From NCBI GenBank assembly GCA_002315565.1, contig DCHD01000038.1, positions 9,382 through 73,381 of the forward strand: DNA of 64,000 bases. The letters run 5' to 3'. The notes under the pieces are model-generated. The model made no database searches. It was not told the DNA's origin and worked only from the letters and a program-made list of their open reading frames with translations. Below, one piece after another: positions 41,809 through 50,952 of the stretch (positions within the stretch are counted from its first letter, which is position 1; each line of letters starts with the position of its first letter). The position numbers and the translations under genes are program-made. This stretch comes from Solobacterium sp. UBA1761 (GTDB taxonomy: Bacteria; Bacillota_I; Bacilli_A; Erysipelotrichales; Erysipelotrichaceae).

Positions 41809-42471
41809 TTATTTCTCCTTTTTAAAATATGTTTCAATTTCTTTAAAATTGAGATCTGATGTAGTTTTAAAAATCAGATCCGCTTCATTCAGTATCTTCC
41901 TGTCTCCAATTCCTACTGCCTTCATACCGGCAGCGTGAATTGACCTTATTCCAGAAATCGCATCCTCAATACCGATACAGTATTTTCTGTCAATTCCCAA
42001 ACCTCTAGCCGCTTCGATAAAGATGTCAGGATACGGTTTTGAACGTACTATTTTTGTCGCATCAGCCAGATAATCAAAATCTTTTTCGAGATTGAGTTTC
42101 TTAATAATGTATGGAGCATTCTTGCTTGCGGAAGCAAGTGCTGTTTTAATGTTGTTTCTTTTACATTCTTCAAGAAATTCATTTATCCCTGGAAGAATAT
42201 CACTGTTTCCAAGTCCGTCAAGTAATTTTACATAGCGGTTATTTTTGATAGAAGCAAACTCTTCTTTTTCTTCTTTGGTATATTGTCTGCTGCTTTTTTC
42301 AAGGATTATTTCAAGTGAATCCATTCTGCTTACACCACGAAGTCTAAGATTAATTTCTTTATCAAAATAGATTCCCAGGTCATCAGCAAGCGACTTCCAT
42401 GCCTTATAGTGATATTCATCAGTTGAGCAGATTACTCCGTCAAGGTCAAACAATATAGCTTTTATTTCCAT
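41809..42471 (-). CDS. pgmB: Beta-phosphoglucomutase
   Basis: A 220-residue HAD-superfamily enzyme. DLDGVICSTDEYHYKAW is the HAD motif I plus the beta-PGM cap-domain start (nucleophile Asp, acid/base Asp), RGVSRMDSLEIIL the substrate loop, ASASKN motif II, and GIEDAISGI motif IV. It turns beta-glucose 1-phosphate, produced by the neighbouring maltose phosphorylase, into glucose 6-phosphate. Abuts the msmX gene with no gap and overlaps maltose phosphorylase by one base. Confidence 0.92.
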   Translation of the reverse strand: MEIKAILFDLDGVICSTDEYHYKAWKSLADDLGIYFDKEINLRLRGVSRMDSLEIILEKSSRQYTKEEKEEFASIKNNRYVKLLDGLGNSDILPGINEFLEECKRNNIKTALASASKNAPYIIKKLNLEKDFDYLADATKIVRSKPYPDIFIEAARGLGIDRKYCIGIEDAISGIRSIHAAGMKAVGIGDRKILNEADLIFKTTSDLNFKEIETYFKKEK

Positions 42472-44729
42472 TATTGCTGCACCTTAACTTCAAGTATTCC
42501 TTCAGTAAGCACATACTCTTTGCCATAAATGCTGACATTCAATGGTTCACCAGTGATAAGATTTACCTTGATACTGTCTTTTGTTACACCTACATGCACT
42601 CTTCTGTTTCTGTAAAGTATATTGAATGAATATCCCTTCCAGTTATCTGGACAGAATGGATTTAATGAGAGTCTTCCGCCAAATGTGCGCATTCCGGCAA
42701 AGCCCTGAACAACTGCCAGCCAGCCGCCGGACATTGAAGTAATGTGCAATCCATCTTCACTGTCATTGTTGTAGTTGTCAAGATCAAGTCTGGCTGTACG
42801 CAGATACAGTTCCATTGCCTTGTCTTTTTTGCCGATTTCTGAAGCGACAATTGAATGTATACACGCTGATAAAGATGATTCATGAACAGTCATCGGCTCA
42901 TAGAATTCAAAGTTATTTTTCTTTTCTTCAAGCGTAAACCTGTCAGAAAACATGTATATACCCTGTAATACATCTGCCTGCTTGATATAGCAGGAACGTA
43001 ATATTTTGTCCCAGCTCCAGTGCTGATTTATCGGCCTATCACCTTCTGGAATTGCACTTACCGGTTCAAGTTTTTTATCCAAGAATGTATCATGTTGAAC
43101 AAAGATGCCAAGTTTATCATCTTTACCTAAGTACATTCTGTCTTTAATGTCATTCCATAAAGTAAGTTCATCATTACTTACACCATATTTATTAATGACA
43201 CCAGGAATTTTATCAAGCCACTTTAGTGTATATTCAAGTGTCCATTTACATAAGGTGTTGGTATACCAGTTGTTGTTGATGTTGTTTTCATATTCATTTG
43301 GACCTGTAACCCCATGAATCATATACTTTTCTTTATTAATAGAATAATGAACTCTGCTCGCCCAGAAACGGCTGAGTTCTACAAGTTCCTCAATTCCGTA
43401 ATTTCTGATATATGATTCATCACCTGTATAGTTGGTATAGTTGAAGATCGCGTAAGCCATGGCACCATTACGGTGAATCTCTTCGAAAGTGATTTCCCAT
43501 TCGTTATGACATTCAACTCCGGTAAAGGTAACCATTGGATATAAAGCGCCACTCAGGCCCTGTTCTTTAGCATTATGTTTTGCACCATCCAGCTGATCGT
43601 AACGGTATTTGAGCAGTTTTTCATTTACCAGAGGTTCAACAGTTGAAAGATACATTGGAAGTATATATGCTTCGGTATCCCAATAGGTAGCACCGCCATA
43701 TTTTTCCCCAGTGAAGCCTTTGGGTCCAATATTAAGTCTCTTGTCTTCCCCATAATAGGTAGAGAACAACTGGAAAATATTGAAACGGATGCCCTGCAGA
43801 GACTCATCATCACCTTCAATAGAGACATCACAGTTATCCCAACGTTTTTTCCAGGCTGCAGTCTGCTCTATAAGTTTTTCGTCAAATGACCTGTCATTCA
43901 GTAAGAAGAAAGCTACTTCTTTATGTTTATCGGCCGGTGTATCCCTGTCGGTTATAACTGCAACCATTTTATTGAAAACAGCCTTTTCTTTTTCATTAAG
44001 ATGGAAGCTGAACTTCTCACTTACAACCTGTTCATCAACGAAACGATTTATGCTGCATTCGCCATTCAACCTGTTTTTCATTGCAGCACTTACTGTGAAT
44101 TGAGGCGTGCCGAAAGGGTTTGCTTTTGTACGCATTGAAAGATAATTTTCATTCTTATCCTCAATATCCCAGAATCTTTCATCGTAATTGCTGTCAAGGT
44201 TTTTAACATTTCCATCAAGTTTTGAGTCAACTTTAATGTCTGCTTTACCCTTTAATACTTCAAAACAAACTTCAAATTCAGCAGTTCTTCTTTCAACTAT
44301 TGAAAAGAAACGTCTGAATACAAGTCTTATCTGATTATCTTTCTGATTGACAGTATAACCTCTTGTCAGTAAACCATTATGAAGATCAAGTTCTTCATAA
44401 AAATCACTATAATCTATTTTATTTAGGTCAATAACTTCGCTGTTTATTTCGATATTGATACAGGCAAAATTCAATGCGTTTATCACCTTGCCGAAATACT
44501 TCGGATAACCATTTTTCCACCAGCCTACTCTGGTTTTATCAGGAAACCAGACTCCGGCAATATAAGTACCCTGATGGCTGTTTCCTGAGAAGCCTTCTTC
44601 GAAGTTGCCTCTCATGCCCATATGGCCATTGCCGATTGAAGTTAATGATTCATAAAGGCGGATTTCATCCGCTTTTAAAATCGTGGTTGTCAATTTCCAC
44701 GGATTGATGTCAAATATTCTTTTATTCAT
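42471..44729 (-). CDS. mapA: Maltose phosphorylase (GH65)
   Basis: A 752-residue GH65 enzyme. N-terminal beta-sandwich SLTSIGNGHMGMRGNFEEGFSG, then the (alpha/alpha)6 barrel with YWDTEAYILPMYL and HGVTGPNEYENNINN containing the general acid Glu, and a C-terminal jelly roll. It splits maltose with phosphate into glucose and beta-glucose 1-phosphate. Relatives use trehalose, kojibiose or nigerose, so maltose is inferred from the maltodextrin operon. Overlaps pgmB by one base and lies 6 nt after the permease gene. Confidence 0.9.
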   Translation of the reverse strand: MNKRIFDINPWKLTTTILKADEIRLYESLTSIGNGHMGMRGNFEEGFSGNSHQGTYIAGVWFPDKTRVGWWKNGYPKYFGKVINALNFACINIEINSEVIDLNKIDYSDFYEELDLHNGLLTRGYTVNQKDNQIRLVFRRFFSIVERRTAEFEVCFEVLKGKADIKVDSKLDGNVKNLDSNYDERFWDIEDKNENYLSMRTKANPFGTPQFTVSAAMKNRLNGECSINRFVDEQVVSEKFSFHLNEKEKAVFNKMVAVITDRDTPADKHKEVAFFLLNDRSFDEKLIEQTAAWKKRWDNCDVSIEGDDESLQGIRFNIFQLFSTYYGEDKRLNIGPKGFTGEKYGGATYWDTEAYILPMYLSTVEPLVNEKLLKYRYDQLDGAKHNAKEQGLSGALYPMVTFTGVECHNEWEITFEEIHRNGAMAYAIFNYTNYTGDESYIRNYGIEELVELSRFWASRVHYSINKEKYMIHGVTGPNEYENNINNNWYTNTLCKWTLEYTLKWLDKIPGVINKYGVSNDELTLWNDIKDRMYLGKDDKLGIFVQHDTFLDKKLEPVSAIPEGDRPINQHWSWDKILRSCYIKQADVLQGIYMFSDRFTLEEKKNNFEFYEPMTVHESSLSACIHSIVASEIGKKDKAMELYLRTARLDLDNYNNDSEDGLHITSMSGGWLAVVQGFAGMRTFGGRLSLNPFCPDNWKGYSFNILYRNRRVHVGVTKDSIKVNLITGEPLNVSIYGKEYVLTEGILEVKVQQ

Positions 44730-44735
44730 TGTGTT

Positions 44736-45584
44736 TTATCCTTTGATGCCGCCAGAAGATAATCCGTTAACGAAGTATTTCTGGAAACAGATGAAGACAA
44801 TAAGCACTGGAAGAAGTGATGCACAGCTCATTGCGAAAACATAACCCCACTGAGTGAACTGATGCTGGCCAAAGAAACCGGAAATGGCGATTGGCAGTGT
44901 TCTTTTTGCGTTGTCGTTGATTACGGTCAATGCCCAAGGGAATTCTTCCCAGGCAGTCAGGAAATTGAAGATACTTACAGAAGCGATTGCTGGAGAAGCA
45001 AGTGGCACGATAATCTTGAAGAATACAGTAAACACATTGCCTCCATCGGCATAACATGCTTCATCATAGTCACGAGGAATACCCTCAATATAGCCTTTGA
45101 TCATAAATGTTGAAAAAGGAATAACCCAGGCAACATAGAATGGAATCAGGCCCCATAAGGTATTGGTTACATTCAGGAAATCAGCCAGCTGATACTGAGT
45201 GATAATCAGTGTTGTACCTGGAATAATCATTGTTCCGATAACCAGACCAAATAATATCTTTCTTCCTGGGAACTTGAATCTTGCTAGACAGAAAGCAAGT
45301 GCAGTAGAAATAAAAGCTGCAATTACAACCGTTGATACTGCAACGATAACAGAGTTGAAGAAGTTCAGATAGAACTTATTCTGAGAAAAGATATAGATAT
45401 AGTTTTCAATAGTAATATTCTCACTTGTTGGTAAGAACTTTGGAGGGAATTCATATAATGCACCGTTTGGTTTAAGTGATGTTGAAATCATGTAAACCAT
45501 TGGCATGATTGATACTGCTCCTCCAAGTAAAAGAAGCACATACAGAAGAATATTCTTTGTTGTTTTCTTATTCAGTTTTTTCAT
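44736..45584 (-). CDS. MalG-type sugar ABC permease
   Basis: A 282-residue membrane permease of the carbohydrate uptake CUT1 family. Six helices and the EAA loop EGIPRDYDEACYADGGNVFTVFFKIIVPLA, with the ATPase docking glycine, are present; LTAWEEFPWAL is typical of MalG relatives. ATG 45584 has an AGAGGTG ribosome site 10 nt after the MalF-type stop; an earlier start is rejected. Forms a heterodimer with the MalF-type subunit. Confidence 0.92.
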   Translation of the reverse strand: MKKLNKKTTKNILLYVLLLLGGAVSIMPMVYMISTSLKPNGALYEFPPKFLPTSENITIENYIYIFSQNKFYLNFFNSVIVAVSTVVIAAFISTALAFCLARFKFPGRKILFGLVIGTMIIPGTTLIITQYQLADFLNVTNTLWGLIPFYVAWVIPFSTFMIKGYIEGIPRDYDEACYADGGNVFTVFFKIIVPLASPAIASVSIFNFLTAWEEFPWALTVINDNAKRTLPIAISGFFGQHQFTQWGYVFAMSCASLLPVLIVFICFQKYFVNGLSSGGIKG

Positions 45585-45594
45585 TTGGTCACCT

Positions 45595-46485
45595 CTAGTT
45601 AGCATCCTGATTCTTCATAGCCTTGAACTGTAATACAGCCAGGAAGATCAGAACAACAGCAATAATAAATGAAAGTGCAGCTGCATAGCCGAATTCACCG
45701 GTTGAGAATGCCTTATAGTACATCCAGGTCAATACAGTTTCGGTCTGATGCATAGGCTTACCACCGGTAATCATCTTGATAGAAGTAAATACATTAAATC
45801 CACCGATTGTCAGCATTACTGTTGCAAAAAGAATAGTAGGTTTAATGGATGGAAGTGTAATTCTGAAGAACTTCTGGAAAGAACTTGCACCATCAATTGA
45901 AGCGGCTTCATAAAGTTCCTGCGGTACAGACTGTAAAGCCGCCAGGAAGACAACCATATTCCAGCCGACACCCTTCCAGATGCCAAGCATCATTGATACG
46001 CCTAGACCACACCATCTGGTATCAAGCCAGTGAATATAGTTTTCCGAAAGATGAAGCACATTGGTTAAAACATAATTCAGCATACCTTCAGTATTGAATA
46101 CATAACGAAATACCAGAGATACAATAACCCAGGAAGTAATTACCGGAATGTAGTATATTACTCTGAAAGGAACCTGAAATCTGGGGATAGAATGAATAAA
46201 CACTGCTGCCATCAATCCAAGAACCATCTGTCCAGGAACAGTGACAAGTGTATAGATAATTGTATTTTCAAAAGCAATTCTGAATGTGTTGTCGCTCAGT
46301 ACTGCCTTGTAGTTTTCAAAACCGATAAAAGTATGATTATTAAGCATGGTACCAAAATCCCACGAAGTAAAACTCATTAAAAATAGCTTAACAATCGGAT
46401 AAATCGTAAAAATCGCGAACATTAAAACGCCCGGTAAAAGTAAAACGCCAAGACGGATTTTATTTTCAGTAGTACGTAAATTCAT
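45595..46485 (-). CDS. MalF-type sugar ABC permease
   Basis: A 296-residue CUT1-family permease with six helices. The EAA loop SVPQELYEAASIDGASSFQKFFRITLP is clear and FTIYPIVKLFLMSF is a standard MalF start. An AAAGGAG ribosome site precedes ATG 46485. A strong hairpin (46507-46534) separates it from the binding-protein gene upstream, which would lower permease expression relative to the binding protein. Confidence 0.92.
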   Translation of the reverse strand: MNLRTTENKIRLGVLLLPGVLMFAIFTIYPIVKLFLMSFTSWDFGTMLNNHTFIGFENYKAVLSDNTFRIAFENTIIYTLVTVPGQMVLGLMAAVFIHSIPRFQVPFRVIYYIPVITSWVIVSLVFRYVFNTEGMLNYVLTNVLHLSENYIHWLDTRWCGLGVSMMLGIWKGVGWNMVVFLAALQSVPQELYEAASIDGASSFQKFFRITLPSIKPTILFATVMLTIGGFNVFTSIKMITGGKPMHQTETVLTWMYYKAFSTGEFGYAAALSFIIAVVLIFLAVLQFKAMKNQDAN

Positions 46486-46506
46486 ATGAATCTCCTTTAA
46501 GAGAAA

Positions 46507-46534
46507 ATATGCGCCGCCAAATGACGGCGCATAT
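46507..46534 (-). terminator. Intra-operon hairpin between binding-protein and permease genes
   Basis: ATATGCGCCG (46507-46516) and CGGCGCATAT (46525-46534) form a perfect 10-bp stem followed by TTTTCTC on the minus strand. It lies between two genes of one operon, so it is likely a partial terminator or a 3' stabiliser for the binding-protein message. Confidence 0.65.
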
Positions 46535-46560
46535 CAGATGTTTAAAATGGTATAATTTTT

Positions 46561-47832
46561 TTATTCAGCAAGTAATGCATCTACATCAGCTGCTAACTTA
46601 TCCATTGTAGACTGAGCATCAGCACCATTTACGATGATGTCTGTTACAGCTACTGATAATAAGTTGTCAATTTCTGACCAAGAAGCAACTGCAGGTCTTG
46701 CATATGCTGTAGTGATAGCATTTAAGAATGGAGCAAAGTCAGCGTTCTTAACTGTATCAGATTCAAGAGCAGCCTTGTTTACAGGAATCTGGCCACACTT
46801 AGCCATTTCTGTTTCAGCGAATTCGCTTGTCATGAACTTCATGAATAACCAAGCACCTTCGTTGTTGCCGTTTTTGAACATAGCGATGTCTTCGCCGCCT
46901 AATACTGAATGTGATCCAGCTTCGCCAGCAGGCATATCAGCTGTAGCATAGTTGAAATCAGGATAAGCGCCGTCCATTTCAGCAGATTTCCATGGACCTT
47001 CAAGAAGCATCATGTAACGTCCAGTACCGAAACCATCAGTCATAGGGATATCACCAGAGTTGAATCCTGTGAACTGACCATCTTTGTACATCTGAGCAAG
47101 TTTTTCAATAATTGCTACAGTTGCTGCACTGTTAAGGTAACCAGTAGCCTTAGTGTTGTCTTCATTAGTGATAGCACCACCATTACTCCAGATCCAAGGG
47201 CAGATATTCCAGCCAGCAAGTGCAGGTTCATTAAGACCCCAAACTTCCTGACCATTAGCATTCTTACCAGATAATTTAGCTGCTGCTGCATAAAGTTCAT
47301 CTAAAGTTGTAGGAACTTCGATACCAGCTGCTGCTAAAGCGTCTGCATTGTAGAATAAGATCTTAGTATTTGTGTTTAAGCCTAAAGCATAGTAGTTGCC
47401 CTTTACTAAAGCTGTAGACATAGCACTGTCAAGTAACTGGCCAGATACTTCAGCGAAGTCAGCCATTTCCTTGTCAAGAGCTACCAGGATATCCATCTTC
47501 TGGAATTCTGGAACCCACGCGATATCCAGACGTGCTACATCAGGTAGACTGTCTGAGCTAGCGCTAACGATAATCTTGTCATGCAGTTCAGCCCATTCAT
47601 GAGATACTGCATTTACTTTGTAACCAGGGTTCTCTTCCTCAAACTTTGGAATAAGAACATTCATCAGTGTTTCATTCTCAGCTGACTGAGCACTGTAGTG
47701 ATGCCAGAAATTGATTACTACAGGTTCGTCTTCCTGAGTTGAAGTTGTGTCTGACGCTTTACATCCTGTGATTGCTGCTAACATAAGCACAGTGAGTAGA
47801 AGCGTCAGCATTTTTTTAATGCTTTTTTTCAT
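46561..47832 (-). CDS. Extracellular sugar-binding lipoprotein (MalE-type)
   Basis: A 423-residue family 1 solute-binding protein. Signal peptide residues 1-23 end in lipobox AITGC with lipidated Cys24. NFWHHYSAQSAE near the N-terminus, WAELHDKIIVSASSDSLPDVARLD, and later GPWKSAEMDGAYPDF fit maltodextrin-binding proteins, anchored outside the membrane. A GGAG ribosome site lies inside the upstream amylase gene's end, with only 3 nt between genes. It delivers maltodextrins to the MalF/MalG pair. Confidence 0.92.
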   Translation of the reverse strand: MKKSIKKMLTLLLTVLMLAAITGCKASDTTSTQEDEPVVINFWHHYSAQSAENETLMNVLIPKFEEENPGYKVNAVSHEWAELHDKIIVSASSDSLPDVARLDIAWVPEFQKMDILVALDKEMADFAEVSGQLLDSAMSTALVKGNYYALGLNTNTKILFYNADALAAAGIEVPTTLDELYAAAAKLSGKNANGQEVWGLNEPALAGWNICPWIWSNGGAITNEDNTKATGYLNSAATVAIIEKLAQMYKDGQFTGFNSGDIPMTDGFGTGRYMMLLEGPWKSAEMDGAYPDFNYATADMPAGEAGSHSVLGGEDIAMFKNGNNEGAWLFMKFMTSEFAETEMAKCGQIPVNKAALESDTVKNADFAPFLNAITTAYARPAVASWSEIDNLLSVAVTDIIVNGADAQSTMDKLAADVDALLAE

Positions 47833-47835
47833 CTT

Positions 47836-49587
47836 TTAAGACTCCTTCTTTTTTAATATATGAACAGAACATGCGGGCAGCTTAACAGTAAATTTGTTTG
47901 CACCTTCTGTTACATAACAGTTTTCAAATACTGCTTCATAACCATTTCCTTTACCAGTTATTTCAGCATCGTATTCTTTATTGCCGGCATTTACAATTAC
48001 GATTACACTTTCTGTTTCCGTGTTTCTTGAGAAAGCGTAAACATTGTTTTCATCATCAACAAGTTCTGTATGATAATCGCCTTCATAGAGTGCCGGTGTG
48101 CTCTTTCTTAAGGCAATCAGTTTTTTATACCAGTCAAGCAGTTCAAGATTCTGTTTTTCTTTGTCCCATTCCATGCACAGTCTGCATCCAGGATCATTGT
48201 CGCCGGTAAGCCCAACTTCATCGCCATAGAATACTGCAGGACAGCCAGGGATAGTCATTTGTAATGCTATTGCCAGATAATAGCGTTTAAGATTATCTCC
48301 TGTTTCTCTTAAATATCTTGTGGTGTCATGAGAATCTAATGGGTTATACATTCTTAAGTCAGTATCCCATGGATACAGCGACAGCATTCTGTTGATCAGA
48401 TGATCAAATCTGCTTGGTTTAAATTCATCTTTTGCCAGCCACCCAACCATCGCATCACGGAAGAGATAGTTCATTGCTGAATCAAGCCTGTTGCCGTTTA
48501 CCAGTTTTCCTGCATCACCCCATGTTTCACCAAGAAGCAACACATCAGGATTAAGTTCCTTGATACGCTTTGAGAATTTCTCCCAGAAAGCTGCCGGTAT
48601 TTCATCAGCAACATCCAGTCGCCAACCGTCAATACCGAATTCCTTAATCCAATACTCACCAACCTTTATGAAATATTCAGCAGTTTCCGGATTTTCGAGG
48701 TTAATCTTTGGCATCCACTTGTAATGACCTACACAGTCATAGTTTCTTTCTTCAAGTGACACTGGATAACTCTGAATATAGAACCAGTCTTTATACTTTG
48801 ACTTTTCTCCGTTTTTTACGACATCCTGGAATGGTGGCCAGTAATAGCCTGAGTGATTGAATACACCATCAAGAAGTATTCTCATGCCTCTGTTGTGAAC
48901 TTCTTCTATAAGTTTTCTAAGATCGTCTTTAGTACCAAACGAAGGATTAATCTCGTAATAGTCTACAGTGTCGTATTTGTGGTTTGATGGAGCGAGGAAT
49001 ATCGGTGTTGTATAGATACAGGTAGCACCAAGTTCCTTTATATGATCAAGTCCATCGATAATTCCTTTGAGATCTCCACCCATGAAGTTCTCTCTATCAG
49101 GTTCGCTACCCCAGGCAACTGCATCTTCTGGAGTAATTGAATCATCCCCGTTTTTGAATCTTTCAGGGAAGATCTGATAGTATACCTGACAGTTTGCCCA
49201 CTTAGGAGCGCTGTATCCGTCAGTTTTGTTTGGCCAGAGGAATTCATAGAAGTTTTCATTGAATCCCGGTTCATTTTCACTGAAACCTTTTGCACCGAGT
49301 GACATTACTTTATTTCCGTCATTGAGCACGAAGTAGTAACGCACATAGGCAGCAAGTTCTTTTGTCTCTATAACATTTGAGTAATAATCCGTATATCCGT
49401 CTTTCAGAATATTCTTCATCTTTACTCTTCTTAGATGTGATGCATCACTTTCATATCTGAACCACCACACAAGAGTGATGTCTTTCATATCATCTCTGGC
49501 AGTACTTAAACTGATATTCAGTTTTTCTCTGTCCAGAGGATATATATAGTCCAGAGTCGGTCTATGTATTACAGCAGCTAAATTCAT
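47836..49587 (-). CDS. GH13 alpha-glycosidase (cyclomaltodextrinase/neopullulanase type)
   Basis: A 583-residue cytoplasmic GH13 (GH13_20-like) enzyme. N-terminal carbohydrate-binding beta-domain residues 1-125, then the barrel with DGVFNHSG, catalytic Asp in GWRLDVADE, catalytic Glu in LLGETWGDA and transition-state Asp in LDSHDTTR, ending in a beta-domain. No signal peptide, so it cuts imported maltodextrin or cyclodextrin to maltose and glucose. Its start overlaps the LacI stop by 4 bases. Confidence 0.92.
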   Translation of the reverse strand: MNLAAVIHRPTLDYIYPLDREKLNISLSTARDDMKDITLVWWFRYESDASHLRRVKMKNILKDGYTDYYSNVIETKELAAYVRYYFVLNDGNKVMSLGAKGFSENEPGFNENFYEFLWPNKTDGYSAPKWANCQVYYQIFPERFKNGDDSITPEDAVAWGSEPDRENFMGGDLKGIIDGLDHIKELGATCIYTTPIFLAPSNHKYDTVDYYEINPSFGTKDDLRKLIEEVHNRGMRILLDGVFNHSGYYWPPFQDVVKNGEKSKYKDWFYIQSYPVSLEERNYDCVGHYKWMPKINLENPETAEYFIKVGEYWIKEFGIDGWRLDVADEIPAAFWEKFSKRIKELNPDVLLLGETWGDAGKLVNGNRLDSAMNYLFRDAMVGWLAKDEFKPSRFDHLINRMLSLYPWDTDLRMYNPLDSHDTTRYLRETGDNLKRYYLAIALQMTIPGCPAVFYGDEVGLTGDNDPGCRLCMEWDKEKQNLELLDWYKKLIALRKSTPALYEGDYHTELVDDENNVYAFSRNTETESVIVIVNAGNKEYDAEITGKGNGYEAVFENCYVTEGANKFTVKLPACSVHILKKKES

Positions 49588-50621
49588 ATTCCTGCTCCTT
49601 TCATCTTCTTTAAAGTTGAACCTCTTTCAATAACATCTGTTGGTAAGAGATTCGCTCTGTCTTCTACCATTTCATCTTCAATACGTCCGATCAGCTTTTC
49701 AGCTGCTTTGATACCAAGTTTATAAGTATCAACATTCAGTGAAGTGATAGATGGGAATGACAGTTCCATAACCGGAGTATTATCACAGCAGATAATACCA
49801 AGTTCTTCAGGAACAACAATACCCTTTTCATTTGCGGCTCTTAAAGTGCCGACAACCATACGGTCATTTGAACAGATCAATGCATCAGGAACGTCTTTAC
49901 CACTTAGCAGTTTCTCTGTAAGTTCTTTACCTGATTCAACTGTTGAAACACCTTCAACAATCAGTTTTTCATCTATTTCTATACCGTTCTTTTTAAGTTC
50001 TTTTTTATAACCTTCAATACGGTCCTGGTTGAACACTTTATCATTGCCGTCTGACATAAAGGCAATTCTTCTGTATCCCTTTTCAATAAGATGTTTTACA
50101 GCAGCTTCTCCAGCCTGCCTGTTATCGATATCAACCCAGTCAGTCTCTACTTCAGCATCCATTGGATGTCCAAGTATGACATATGGGAAGTTCTTTTCAT
50201 CAAGCATTTTCAACAGGCTCTTGTTGACGATGGATTCCGGGAAAATGATTCCATTGATTCTTTTACCCATCAACAGTCTTTCAATATCTTCTGTACCATC
50301 ATGTGACTTTGAACCATTTACTACCATTAAAGAGTAATTGCTCTTGTGGGCAGCAGTTTCAATTCCGAATACTGTATTTGAGAAGAAACTGTTGGAATAG
50401 TCAGAGGCATTGCCTGTATCGATTGCCAGAGCAATTGTAGAAGGATTACCATTAGCAAAGCTGCGTGCCAAATCATTTGGCACATACTTGAGTTCTTCCA
50501 TGGCACTGTAGATTCTCTTCTTTGTTTCATCAGAGATAACGGCCTTGTTGTTAAGAACTCTAGACACTGTTGAATGTGATACACCAGCAAGTCTTGCTAC
50601 ATCCTTAATAGTTGCTCCCAT
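49584..50621 (-). CDS. LacI family repressor of the maltodextrin operon
   Basis: A 345-residue LacI/GalR regulator. Helix-turn-helix ATIKDVARLAGVSHSTVSRVLNNK (residues 3-26) with the hinge helix PNDLARSFANGNP; periplasmic-binding-protein-like ligand domain 60-335. A GGAGG ribosome site lies before the ATG. First gene of the operon, directly behind a 24-bp perfect palindrome, so it most likely represses its own operon until maltose or a maltodextrin binds. Overlap with the GH13 gene couples translation. Confidence 0.92.
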   Translation of the reverse strand: MGATIKDVARLAGVSHSTVSRVLNNKAVISDETKKRIYSAMEELKYVPNDLARSFANGNPSTIALAIDTGNASDYSNSFFSNTVFGIETAAHKSNYSLMVVNGSKSHDGTEDIERLLMGKRINGIIFPESIVNKSLLKMLDEKNFPYVILGHPMDAEVETDWVDIDNRQAGEAAVKHLIEKGYRRIAFMSDGNDKVFNQDRIEGYKKELKKNGIEIDEKLIVEGVSTVESGKELTEKLLSGKDVPDALICSNDRMVVGTLRAANEKGIVVPEELGIICCDNTPVMELSFPSITSLNVDTYKLGIKAAEKLIGRIEDEMVEDRANLLPTDVIERGSTLKKMKGAGI

Positions 50622-50666
50622 ATTCCTCCAAAAACTCTATTTCAGCCTGATTTCAATATTAAACCA

Positions 50667-50690
50667 AGTTATGCACACGTGTGCATAACT
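50667..50690 (-). promoter_or_regulatory. LacI-type operator (24-bp perfect palindrome)
   Basis: AGTTATGCACAC followed by its exact reverse complement, with the central CG typical of LacI-family sites. It lies immediately downstream of the -10 box, across the expected transcription start of the operon. Confidence 0.85.
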
Positions 50691-50692
50691 AA

Positions 50693-50721
50693 AATATAAC
50701 ACTGTAAACCCTTACAGTCAA
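50693..50721 (-). promoter_or_regulatory. Sigma-A-type promoter of the maltodextrin operon
   Basis: On the minus strand TTGACT (50721-50716), a 17-nt spacer and TATATT (50698-50693). It faces the LacI gene; the operator follows directly. Confidence 0.75.
50703..50716. promoter_or_regulatory. cre-like catabolite-repression site inside the promoter spacer
   Basis: TGTAAACCCTTACA matches the cre consensus TGWAANCGNTNWCA at every specified position but one (C in place of the central G) and is symmetrical. It lies between the -35 and -10 boxes, where bound CcpA would block RNA polymerase. Confidence 0.6.
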
Positions 50722-50952
50722 TAAAAAAACACTTTTTCGAGACAAAAATTATTAAGAAAGCAACCTCTATACCTTGCTTGAGTTGATGATTTTGGCTTTT
50801 AATGGCTTTGACAACGATATCAGTAAAGCTATGATCAGATGTTTATTATGAACAATTGCTGAATTATATTCATATTCTTTGAGTTTTTAAAGCGTAAACC
50901 ATATAATTTTATATGAATACATCTATAAATCAATTTTAGGAAGGTAATTATT

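Larger units (their letters stand above)
50622..50952. promoter_or_regulatory. Divergent regulatory region (331 nt) of the maltodextrin operon and acyltransferase gene
   Basis: The left part (50622-50721) holds the maltodextrin promoter, operator and cre-like site. The right part carries the acyltransferase promoter: TTGAGT (50879-50884), a 17-nt spacer and TATAAT (50902-50907), followed by an AGGAAGG ribosome site. Between 50722 and 50878 no gene or clear structure is seen. Confidence 0.7.

Noticed and set aside
50786..50851. A 21-codon plus-strand frame in the maltodextrin/acyltransferase gap
   Set aside because: It has no ribosome site or dedicated promoter and no repeated codons or terminator pattern suggesting a leader peptide.
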